This document shows, one piece after another, positions 1 to 5,883 of a DNA stretch of 6,787 nucleotides. The DNA is taken from NCBI GenBank assembly GCA_003978475.1, contig QNZR01000106.1, positions 1 to 6,787 on the forward strand. Reading direction: 5' to 3'. The position numbers were made by a program, and so were the translations under genes. The DNA comes from Sulfurimonas sp. GTDB lineage: Bacteria; Campylobacterota; Campylobacteria; Campylobacterales; Sulfurimonadaceae. The notes below the pieces were generated by a model, which was given only the letters and a program-made list of their open reading frames with translations, was not told the DNA's origin and made no database searches. Numbering within the stretch: the stretch's first letter is position 1; every line of letters starts with the position of its first letter.

Positions 1-1
1 A

Positions 2-547
2 TGCCGGGATTTTTTACATTTTAAAACGTTCTGTTCCACGCTTGAAGTTGTCGCAATCAATATTTCTGCCGTACAGATCTATCAGGAGAATTTTATTGAT
101 GATATTGCTGCCATTACTCGAGATATCGGCATTGACACAAGTGACATCGTGCTGGAGATTACCGAGAGTCATATTATGAAAAATACCAAATACAGTATGC
201 GTATCTTAAGCCGCCTTAAAGAGCTGGGGTTTGCTATTTCAATAGATGACTTTGGAACCGGACACTCGTCTATGAGTTATTTGAAACAGTTTCCTATTGA
301 TGAACTCAAAATTGACAAATCGTTTGTCGATGAACTGCCCCACGATACCAATGATGTTGCCATTGCCAAGGCCATTATTGTTTTGTCTCAAAGTTTGGGC
401 TATGTTAATGTTGCTGAAGGCATTGAAAATGCGGAGCAAGAGCAGTTCCTTGCCAATAACGGTTGTCAGATTGGGCAGGGTTACCATTTTTGTGTACCGC
501 TTGGCAAAGAGAAGCTTGAGCAGTTTTTGCGGGGACACTGCTTATGA
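2..547 (+). CDS. EAL-domain c-di-GMP phosphodiesterase, C-terminal part (5' end outside window)
   Basis: This is the 3' end of a protein that should hydrolyse the second messenger c-di-GMP to pGpG. The frame is open from base 2, so the gene starts outside the window; 181 codons are visible. Recognisable EAL-family blocks in order are INIS (the metal-binding Asn codon at 59-61), LEITES, IDDFGTGHSS, LKIDKSFV, VAEGIEN (usually VAEGVET) and QGYHFCVPL (usually QGYLFSKPL). The Asn, Glu, Asp-Asp, Lys, Glu and Gln expected for metal binding and catalysis are therefore all present, which argues for an active enzyme. The EAL signature itself lies upstream and cannot be checked. Sensor, PAS or GGDEF domains often precede EAL, but none is visible here. 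The stop codon overlaps the next gene by four bases (ATGA), implying translational coupling. The Met at 149 is internal to the domain and is not a plausible start. Confidence 0.93.
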   Translation, partial: CRDFLHFKTFCSTLEVVAINISAVQIYQENFIDDIAAITRDIGIDTSDIVLEITESHIMKNTKYSMRILSRLKELGFAISIDDFGTGHSSMSYLKQFPIDELKIDKSFVDELPHDTNDVAIAKAIIVLSQSLGYVNVAEGIENAEQEQFLANNGCQIGQGYHFCVPLGKEKLEQFLRGHCL

Positions 548-1233
548 GCAGGGCGTTGGATATTTACGCTGTCAGTGAACATCTTTTGGGCATTGAAGAG
601 TCAACCCACATACTGCATTCCATTTTTCTGACCCTGCTAGAAGATGAACGGATCGGCTCGGTTTTGGATATTGGTTGCGGTCGCGGCGGTTTTATGACAC
701 AAGCCGGTGCCGCGGGCATTGTCTGTAGCGGTATAGACCTTTCGCCCGTGATGGTTGCGGCGGCGCAAGACAAAGGGCTCAATGTTACATGTAAAAATAT
801 TTGTGACGTAACGCAAAAATATGAAGCAGCCGTAGCCATTTTTGATGTGCTCAACTTCATTCCGCCGTCAGAACTTTCAGACTTTTTTCGTTGTGTGGCC
901 AATACTTTGGAAGAGGGCGGCATTTTTATTGTCGATGTCAACAGTGAATACGGCTTTAGTGATGTGGCAGAGGGTAGCATGAGTGCTGAAGATGAAACCT
1001 ATTTTCTTAATGTTAATGCCGTTTATGACAAAGAGCGGCTTTTGAGCGAGTTTACCCTGTTTGAGCGTCAGAATGATGCCCGTTATGTAAAGTTTCAAGA
1101 GACTATTGTGCAGTATTATCATTCATTGGAAACACTACGAAACAATGGTACGTTGACATTAATTGAAGATCACCCGCTCTCTCTTTATGATGTTGATGAT
1201 AAAATGCTACTGATATTTAAAAAAAGTAGTTAG
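544..1233 (+). CDS. Class I SAM-dependent methyltransferase, substrate unknown
   Basis: A 229-residue Rossmann-fold methyltransferase. Motif I, the SAM-binding glycine loop, is VLDIGCGRGGF at residues 40-50; the acidic residue expected to bind the SAM ribose is D65 in GIDLS. The block DVLNFIPP (101-108) followed by LEEGGIFIVDVN (122-133) fits motifs IV-VI. The C-terminal half (about 150-229) has an antiparallel, aromatic-rich pattern ending LYDVDDKMLLIFKK, as in the YqeM-like small-molecule or protein methyltransferases. There is no signal peptide or membrane segment, so it should be cytoplasmic. The ATG overlaps the stop of the EAL gene, with a GGGG ribosome-binding-like run at 531-534, about 9 bases ahead. 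The gene downstream is another methyltransferase of a different subfamily. The fold is certain; the substrate cannot be told from sequence. Confidence 0.9.
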   Translation: MSRALDIYAVSEHLLGIEESTHILHSIFLTLLEDERIGSVLDIGCGRGGFMTQAGAAGIVCSGIDLSPVMVAAAQDKGLNVTCKNICDVTQKYEAAVAIFDVLNFIPPSELSDFFRCVANTLEEGGIFIVDVNSEYGFSDVAEGSMSAEDETYFLNVNAVYDKERLLSEFTLFERQNDARYVKFQETIVQYYHSLETLRNNGTLTLIEDHPLSLYDVDDKMLLIFKKSS

Positions 1234-1235
1234 TT

Positions 1236-1787
1236 ATGCATGATGACAACAGACGATGGAACCAAAAATATCGCACGCTTCCTATGCCGACTCACGTCAG
1301 TAAGATTCTCAAGGATTATGTGCAATACGCCAAGATAGCCGATGCTCTGGATATTGCATGTGGACAAGGACGCCATAGCGTTTTTTTGGCGGAATTGGGT
1401 TTTCATGTTGAGGCGGTTGATATTTCGGAGGTGGCACTCTCCCACCTTAAAAATGTTACCAATGTCACACCTGTTTGTGCCGATCTTGATACCTACACAT
1501 TGACACAAACCTATGATCTTATTGTCAATATCAACTATTTGGATCGAACACTAGTCCCTCAAATCAAAGAGGCACTGAAGCCAGAAGGTATCATTATTTT
1601 TGAGACCTTTGTCGAGGCGGAAGGTGTTGGGTTCCATCAACCGAGCAATCGAGCCTATGTGTTACATGTCAATGAGCTTTTAGCACTGTTTTGTGACTTG
1701 GAGATTATCTATTATGAAGAAAAGGTTGACACCAATCTTCGCGGCGAAAATGTCAAAATTGCGTCACTGGTGGCGAGAAAACCGTGA
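1236..1787 (+). CDS. TehB-like class I SAM-dependent methyltransferase
   Basis: A 183-residue cytoplasmic methyltransferase. It opens with the WNQKY element (residues 8-12) typical of the TehB/thiopurine-like group. Motif I is DIACGQGRHS at 39-48, followed by FLAELGFHVEAVDIS with the SAM-ribose acidic residue at D62. The block NINYLDR (98-104), then LKPEGIIIFETF (114-125), matches a bacterial family often labelled tellurite-resistance methyltransferase. That label comes from TehB and does not establish a role in tellurite; the native substrate of the group is mostly unknown. It starts two bases after the preceding methyltransferase and ends before the only sizeable non-coding gap in the first half of the window, so it is the last gene of the EAL run. 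The length is normal for a minimal one-domain enzyme of this family. No substrate-recognition insert is seen. Confidence 0.88.
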   Translation: MHDDNRRWNQKYRTLPMPTHVSKILKDYVQYAKIADALDIACGQGRHSVFLAELGFHVEAVDISEVALSHLKNVTNVTPVCADLDTYTLTQTYDLIVNINYLDRTLVPQIKEALKPEGIIIFETFVEAEGVGFHQPSNRAYVLHVNELLALFCDLEIIYYEEKVDTNLRGENVKIASLVARKP

Positions 1788-1793
1788 GTTTGC

Positions 1794-1820
1794 CTTCTAA
1801 CCGCGTGCGATAGAAGATTT
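1794..1820 (+). terminator. Weak hairpin after the methyltransferase gene
   Basis: CTTCTA (1794-1799) and TAGAAG (1811-1816) can pair across an 11-base loop, followed by ATTT. It lies seven bases after the stop codon, where the EAL-methyltransferase run should end. The stem is short and AT-rich and the T-run is poor, so this is only a possible weak terminator. Confidence 0.2.
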
Positions 1821-1876
1821 ACCCAAGTGTAATGACGTGATAAATTATATGGAAACGTGCATCTCTATAGAAAAAA

Positions 1877-1885
1877 TGTTATAAT
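1877..1885 (+). promoter_or_regulatory. Extended -10 sigma-70 promoter for the hybrid kinase
   Basis: TGTTATAAT at 1877-1885 is an exact extended -10 element (TGnTATAAT). It sits 38 bases before the kinase ATG, predicting a start near 1892 and a leader of about 32 bases. No good -35 hexamer lies 17 bases upstream (GTGCAT at 1857-1862), which is common in Campylobacterota, where the -10 carries most of the information. The T/A-rich tract upstream (about 1842-1876) fits that style. A ribosome-binding site, GAGG at 1913-1916, lies 7 bases before the ATG. The rest of the 136-base gap shows nothing else convincing. Confidence 0.55.
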
Positions 1886-1923
1886 CTATAAGATTTTAAT
1901 TATGATATTGTTGAGGCTCTGAT

Positions 1924-4155
1924 ATGCTGTTACGACGACTTTTACTGTTACCGTGTTTTCTGGCGATGGTGCTGCATGCTGAATACTCCTATAAAAAAAT
2001 TATTGTAGCATCGTTTCCGACTCAAGAGTCTGCTGAGCGCGCATTAGAAGATATCGAAAATAGACTTTATGAGAATGATCATATAGTAATGCTTCAAAGC
2101 GACCACCGCTTTAATATTCTCAGCCGCGCATCGGGAAGATATTTTATTGTCAGTATCGAGCCGTTTAGAGACCGTGCCGTACTGCAGCAGGTACTTGATG
2201 AAGTACGAAAAATTAAAAAAGATGCATTTGTCAATCGTTTTGTCAGTCAAAACGATCTTTTTGCCGAGGTACTGCAGCAACAAACACCTGTGCTGATTGA
2301 GAGCGTCCTAAAAACACCCGAACCGGTGTCTCAGCCTTCAAACGATACAACCGTTGTCACATCGGCGGCGCCGGTAAAAAAAGTGCCGGCGGAACCTGAA
2401 CATAACACGCCGACCGACACGCTCCGTATGGCAACAGAAACATCTTCACCCGCTCGTTCTGAAAGCCCGACAATGGGGGCAATGACAACGTCATCATGTA
2501 CCGATACTTCGCTTTCGACGATTGAAGTAGGAATTCTGGCCGTATTACTGCTGTTAGGTTTTTACATGTATTTTCGTCTAAGAAGCCGCATGGCGGCATT
2601 GCGTGCACAGAATGCAGAGCTGCAACGGCTGATACGCCACAAAGATGAAGCGTTTGCTAAAAATATTCATGAGTTGCGTACGCCCATTCACGGTATTATC
2701 GGTATGACTCACCTGCTAAAAGAGAGTGGTGTGAGCGAGCTCTATACGATGCCGATTGATAAAATTTCCAAAGCTTCTGACCGAATGTTGCAGCTTATTA
2801 ACGATTTTTTGGATTTTTCAAAACTCGAAGCTAAAAAAATTGAATTGGAGCATATTGAGTTTGACCTGAATGATGTGTTAGAGAGTCTCTCTGACAATAT
2901 TGGTATTGAAGCCAATAAAAAAGGTATTCATTTTCTCTATCAGGTTGCTAACTCACTGCCGAAAAAATATATTGGTGATCCGCTGCGAATTTCTCAAATA
3001 CTGTTAAATCTCATCTCCAATGCCATTAAATTTACCTCAGAGGGCGGCGTTTACCTGAATATTAAAGAGCGTCAGCGTCATGATGCTGTCATTACTCTGG
3101 AGTTTGAGGTTGAAGACACGGGTATCGGGCTGACCCAGGATCAAATCGAGAGTGCTTTTGCACTCTTTTCTCAAACCGAGAGTTCAACCTCGCGCGTATA
3201 TGGCGGTACCGGGTTGGGATTGGCGATCTCAAAAGAGCTGGTTGAGTTGATGGGCGGTACCATTTCTTGCCAAAAGGCAGACAACGACAAGGGTGCCTGT
3301 TTTGTGTTTACGATTGAATTGCAGATGTATGATCCCAACGAACAGCGTATTTACAGACTGCCTTCTAAGTCGATGATGTTCAAACGGGCATTAATTATTG
3401 ATACCAATGCGCAAAGTATTGAATTTTTGACACAAAAACTTGAGTATTTTCATTATAATGTTGTCGCCCTGACCTCATTGAGTGAGGTCAGTAAAAAAGA
3501 GACCCATTTTGATCTGCTCTTTTTGGATGAGATGCTCTTTGATGAGCGTTCGGTAGGTTATTTAAACAGCATTAAAGCCTCATATGCCGTGAAAATGATT
3601 TTAGTAGAGACGCTCTACAATAAAATGAAAAACAGCAAACTTCCTTTTGTGTTTGACCATCAACTCATTAAACCGTTTTCACAGCAACGCATTGTTGACA
3701 TGGTCGTAGAACTTTACAGTGATGTCATGCCGAAGGTTGAAGCACCTATAGCAAAAACCACCCTCAAAGAACAGTTGCTTCAGCTGCCGCCATCGACCAT
3801 TTTACTGGCTGAAGACAATGAGATTAATCAAAAGGTGATCGTTGGACTTTTGAAAAAAACGCCTATTGAAGTGATGGTTGCCGACAACGGTGAAGATGCC
3901 GTGGCAAAAGCACAGCAACATCATAATATTTCACTGATTTTTATGGACCTGAGTATGCCGGTTATGGACGGCTATGAAGCCACCAAGCGTATTAAACAGA
4001 TGCCCCGGTACGAAGAAGTTCCCATTGTAGCGCTCTCTGCGAATGTGATGAGTGAGGAGCTGGAGAAGATTTTAAATGTTGGAATGGAAGAGTACCTTCC
4101 CAAACCCTTTGAGATGGATGTGTTCTATCAATTGCTGTTGCGTTATTTAAGGTAA
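1924..4155 (+). CDS. Hybrid sensor histidine kinase with periplasmic SPOR-like domain and two receivers
   Basis: A 743-residue inner-membrane kinase. Residues 1-19 are a signal peptide or first membrane anchor ending LHAE. Residues 23-106 show strand-helix-strand-strand-helix-strand (IIVASF, a long helix, then YFIVSIEPF, helix, AFVNRF), as in SPOR domains that bind denuded peptidoglycan. A Pro/Thr/Ser-rich linker (about 120-198), one membrane helix (199-217) and a short coiled coil (219-240) follow, with no HAMP or PAS. HisKA has phospho-acceptor H249 in HELRTP. The HATPase (about 350-467) has the N box ending NAIKF, DTGIGL (398-403) and GGTGLGLA (427-434). Receiver 1 (487-600) keeps D493, D535 and K583 but lacks the second acidic residue (T494) and the usual Ser/Thr. 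Receiver 2 (625-743) is intact: E630/D631, D675, S705, K727. No HPt domain is present. The start is set by GAGG at 1913-1916. Ligand and target are unknown. Confidence 0.92.
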   Translation: MLLRRLLLLPCFLAMVLHAEYSYKKIIVASFPTQESAERALEDIENRLYENDHIVMLQSDHRFNILSRASGRYFIVSIEPFRDRAVLQQVLDEVRKIKKDAFVNRFVSQNDLFAEVLQQQTPVLIESVLKTPEPVSQPSNDTTVVTSAAPVKKVPAEPEHNTPTDTLRMATETSSPARSESPTMGAMTTSSCTDTSLSTIEVGILAVLLLLGFYMYFRLRSRMAALRAQNAELQRLIRHKDEAFAKNIHELRTPIHGIIGMTHLLKESGVSELYTMPIDKISKASDRMLQLINDFLDFSKLEAKKIELEHIEFDLNDVLESLSDNIGIEANKKGIHFLYQVANSLPKKYIGDPLRISQILLNLISNAIKFTSEGGVYLNIKERQRHDAVITLEFEVEDTGIGLTQDQIESAFALFSQTESSTSRVYGGTGLGLAISKELVELMGGTISCQKADNDKGACFVFTIELQMYDPNEQRIYRLPSKSMMFKRALIIDTNAQSIEFLTQKLEYFHYNVVALTSLSEVSKKETHFDLLFLDEMLFDERSVGYLNSIKASYAVKMILVETLYNKMKNSKLPFVFDHQLIKPFSQQRIVDMVVELYSDVMPKVEAPIAKTTLKEQLLQLPPSTILLAEDNEINQKVIVGLLKKTPIEVMVADNGEDAVAKAQQHHNISLIFMDLSMPVMDGYEATKRIKQMPRYEEVPIVALSANVMSEELEKILNVGMEEYLPKPFEMDVFYQLLLRYLR
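3469..3491. repeat. Perfect 9-base inverted repeat inside the kinase gene
   Basis: CTGACCTCA (3469-3477) and TGAGGTCAG (3483-3491) are exact reverse complements separated by a five-base loop, TTGAG. The element lies in the coding sequence of the degenerate receiver 1 and is followed by an A-run, not a T-run, so it is not a + strand terminator. It may be chance or an mRNA structure. Confidence 0.6.
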
Positions 4156-4186
4156 TGACAATTTGGAACAATTTTTGCGCCATTAC
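4152..4186. repeat. Inverted repeat with internal 10-base tandem repeat in the intergenic gap
   Basis: GTAATG (4152-4157, spanning the kinase stop) and CATTAC (4181-4186) form an inverted repeat with a 23-base interior. Inside it are two near-identical 10-base units, ACAATTTGGA (4158-4167) and ACAATTTTTG (4168-4177), spaced one helical turn apart. It could be a binding site or a weak hairpin; it overlaps the candidate sigma-54 element. Confidence 0.3.
4163..4179 (+). promoter_or_regulatory. Candidate sigma-54 (RpoN) promoter, -24/-12 element
   Basis: TTGGAACA (4163-4170), four bases, then TTTGC-type TTGCG (4175-4179) gives GG at 4165-4166 and GC at 4177-4178 with exactly ten bases between, the strict spacing of sigma-54 promoters. 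Against TTGGCACR-N4-TTGCW, 11 of 13 defined positions match; the misses are A at 4167 for C and G at 4179 for A/T. Transcription would start near 4190, leaving a leader of about 30 bases before the S4 gene. A TATAAG at 4192-4197 could be a rival sigma-70 -10 but lacks a well-placed -35. The element is suggestive, not proven. Confidence 0.4.
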
Positions 4187-4220
4187 ATTTCTATAAGTAT
4201 TTTTTACCTAAAATAAGCTC

Positions 4221-4469
4221 ATGAGAATCGATAAGTTTTTAAATGCAGTCAATATTACCAAGCGACGTGCCGTAGCACAGGACATGATTGCTTCACATGT
4301 TGTACTGTTAAATGACAAAGAAGCCAAGGCAAGCAAAAATGTTGGAGTTGGTGACCGTATTACCATCTTGTATCTTAAAGGCAGCAAGCAGTATGAAGTT
4401 CTGAAAATTCCGACAGGAAAATCGACGCCAAAGAGTCAGCAAGATGAGTATATTAAGGAGTTGTCATGA
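4221..4469 (+). CDS. Small S4-domain RNA-binding protein (RqcP/HslR-like)
   Basis: An 82-residue protein that is almost entirely an S4 RNA-binding domain: MRIDKFLNAVNITKRRAVAQ (1-20) is the helix pair that contacts RNA, followed by the strand VVLLNDKEAKASKNVGVGD (27-45) and a basic C-terminal tail. Its start and length closely resemble RqcP/YabO and HslR (Hsp15), which bind 50S subunits carrying stalled peptidyl-tRNA and serve ribosome rescue or quality control. That role is inferred from family likeness. The ATG is preceded only by a weak ribosome-binding-like TAAG. The stop overlaps the trpD start by four bases (ATGA), so it is the first gene of the S4-trpD-tsaE-lptB-rpoN operon. As I recall, the S4 gene also heads the tsaE-lptB-rpoN group in Campylobacter, which supports an old linkage. 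Confidence 0.85.
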   Translation: MRIDKFLNAVNITKRRAVAQDMIASHVVLLNDKEAKASKNVGVGDRITILYLKGSKQYEVLKIPTGKSTPKSQQDEYIKELS

Positions 4470-5452
4470 GTTACCGCGAGGTACATAAACAATTTGAAAG
4501 TCTTTTCAGTCATGAAATGTCAGACGAGCAGATGCAAACGTTCTTACGCGGCATGCCGTTGGATGCAACGACTCCGACAGCAACGATTGCCGCTGCGGCG
4601 GAAGTGATGCGGTCACATGCACTGACGTTAGAAGTTAGTGCTCAACTGCAAGGAAAACTTATTGATATTGTCGGTACCGGAGGCGATAAAAGCGGCAGTT
4701 TCAATATTTCGACAACAACGTCCATTGTTGTTGCGAGTTGCGGTGCGTATGTGGCAAAACACGGTAATCGCTCCGTTACCTCAAAATCGGGAAGTGCCGA
4801 TGTACTGGAAGCTTTGGGTGTCAGGCTCAATTTGAATCTTGCGCAGACAACGACCATGTTGCAAGAGTGTGGATTTTGTTTTATGTTTGCGCAAAATCAT
4901 CACCCTGCCATGAAATTTATTATGCCCATACGCAAGTCTATTCGCGAAAAGACGGTCTTTAATGTTTTGGGTCCCTTAACCAACCCCGCAGGAGTACAGA
5001 AGTTTCTTTTGGGGGTGTTTGACAAAAGTTTTGTTCCCAAAATTGCCGAAGTACTCAAAAGAAACGGAGCCACTTCGGCCATGGTCGTGAGTGCGGCAGA
5101 GGGTATGGATGAGATTAGCATTAGCGGTATCACCTATGCGGCGTTGTTGAAAGCGAATCAGATTGACGAGTTTGAGATTGATCCGCAACGCTATGGTATT
5201 GCCAAAGTGCCTTTTGATGCTGTTCTTGGCGGTGATGCCCAGAAAAATGCCGCCATATTACACAATATTCTTAACAACAAAGCAAGTGATGCACAGCGCG
5301 ATATTGTACGGCTTAATGCCGCAGCCGCACTGCTTGCTGAGGGAATGGCACGTGATCTGCAAGAGGGTTTGCAGATGGCTTCAGAGGCGCTCTTAAGCGG
5401 CAAAGCACGCGCCAAACTGCACGACATCATATCGGTATCGAAGCGCCTGTGA
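4466..5452 (+). CDS. trpD: Anthranilate phosphoribosyltransferase
   Basis: This enzyme transfers the phosphoribosyl group of PRPP to anthranilate, the second committed step of tryptophan synthesis, in the cytoplasm. It has 328 residues, close to the usual length. The PRPP-binding loop is GTGGDKSGSFNIST at 70-83 (K where many relatives have another small residue), KHGNRSVTSKSGSADVLEALG follows at 98-118, and R156 in MPIRKS corresponds to the conserved anthranilate-contacting Arg. TVFNVLGPLTNP (163-174) and the Mg2+-binding D215-E216 (MDEIS) are all present, so this is a true TrpD and not the YbiB/TrpD2 paralogue. No other trp gene is in the window: it sits alone between an S4 protein and TsaE. 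It overlaps the former by ATGA, and the next gene's GTG overlaps its stop. No trp leader peptide or attenuator is seen in front of the operon. Confidence 0.96.
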   Translation: MSYREVHKQFESLFSHEMSDEQMQTFLRGMPLDATTPTATIAAAAEVMRSHALTLEVSAQLQGKLIDIVGTGGDKSGSFNISTTTSIVVASCGAYVAKHGNRSVTSKSGSADVLEALGVRLNLNLAQTTTMLQECGFCFMFAQNHHPAMKFIMPIRKSIREKTVFNVLGPLTNPAGVQKFLLGVFDKSFVPKIAEVLKRNGATSAMVVSAAEGMDEISISGITYAALLKANQIDEFEIDPQRYGIAKVPFDAVLGGDAQKNAAILHNILNNKASDAQRDIVRLNAAAALLAEGMARDLQEGLQMASEALLSGKARAKLHDIISVSKRL

Positions 5453-5883
5453 AAATGACACCGCCCACTGTGCAATTTACATGTAAATTAGATACCATAG
5501 CCATAGTCGTTCAAGCACTGTTGTCACGGCTTCCTGAGGGCGGAGTTGTGCTGCTCAAAGGAGATCTCGCAGCAGGTAAAACAACATTGGTTCAGAAGGT
5601 AGCCGCCCATTTGGGGCTTCAAGATGTCGTGACGTCACCCACTTTTTCCATTCAGCAGTGTTACGGCGAGACGTTGTTTCATTATGACATTTATAATCAG
5701 GGTGTAGAGCATTTTATAGCACTGGGTTTACTAGAAGAGCTTGAGCGTGAAGGATACCACTTTATAGAGTGGGGTGACGAGGAGCTCTACGGCATTGTCA
5801 AAGCCGCGCGCATTCCCGTGCTCATGGTTGAGATAGAAAAAGCCAATGCGGCACGTCACTACAGGATAATCAAAGATGCATAA
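5449..5883 (+). CDS. tsaE: tRNA t6A37 biosynthesis ATPase TsaE
   Basis: TsaE is the small P-loop ATPase that resets the TsaB-TsaD complex during formation of N6-threonylcarbamoyladenosine at position 37 of ANN-decoding tRNAs. The 144 residues are typical. Walker A is GDLAAGKTT at 38-46; TSPTFSIQQ (62-70) is the conserved switch-like segment; HYDIYN (78-83) carries the family Asp; LLEELEREGYHFIEWGDE (94-111) holds the conserved E107-W108. The partners TsaB, TsaC and TsaD are not in the window. Two starts are possible: GTG at 5449, overlapping the trpD stop in a GTGA junction, or ATG at 5455, which gives a protein two residues shorter; neither has a strong ribosome-binding site. I chose GTG because of the overlap pattern in this operon. 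The 3' end overlaps lptB by eight bases. Confidence 0.92.
   Translation: MKMTPPTVQFTCKLDTIAIVVQALLSRLPEGGVVLLKGDLAAGKTTLVQKVAAHLGLQDVVTSPTFSIQQCYGETLFHYDIYNQGVEHFIALGLLEELEREGYHFIEWGDEELYGIVKAARIPVLMVEIEKANAARHYRIIKDA
5474..5489. repeat. 16-base perfect palindrome at the 5' end of tsaE
   Basis: AATTTACATGTAAATT reads identically on both strands, with no spacer. It lies about 25 bases into tsaE. The core TTACATGTAA also occurs once at 785-794 in the first methyltransferase gene. It could be an operator for a dimeric regulator, or chance in AT-rich DNA. Confidence 0.55.

Noticed and set aside
1..24. ATG at the first base of the window as a gene start
   Set aside because: It meets a stop at 22-24; the EAL reading frame, one base further on, is open from base 2 and carries clear family motifs.
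239..538. 99-codon minus-strand open frame opposite the EAL gene
   Set aside because: It lies wholly inside the well-supported EAL coding sequence, and its translation shows no recognisable motif.
564..980. 138-codon minus-strand open frame opposite the first methyltransferase
   Set aside because: Antisense shadow; the + frame holds motif I and a full methyltransferase fold pattern, and the minus product is low-complexity Ser/Pro-rich.
3203..3261. Two GGCGGTACC copies about 50 bases apart
   Set aside because: Both encode Gly-Gly-Thr in the HATPase G2 box and the following strand; the protein sequence explains the repeat.
3469..3498. Hairpin in the kinase gene as a transcription terminator
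   Set aside because: It is followed by A residues on the + strand, no T-run follows on the minus strand, and it lies in the middle of an intact gene.
4192..4205. T-run after the kinase gene as a rho-independent terminator
   Set aside because: The only stem ahead of it is the 6-base GTAATG/CATTAC pair with a 23-base loop, ending 13 bases before the T-run; too weak and badly spaced.
4466..5452. TrpD2/YbiB-type nucleic-acid-binding paralogue instead of TrpD
   Set aside because: The PRPP loop, KHGNRS, the anthranilate-site Arg and the Asp-Glu metal site are all canonical for the enzyme.
5191..5475. 94-codon minus-strand open frame at the trpD end
   Set aside because: Antisense to canonical TrpD sequence, with Ser/Ala-rich composition typical of a shadow frame.
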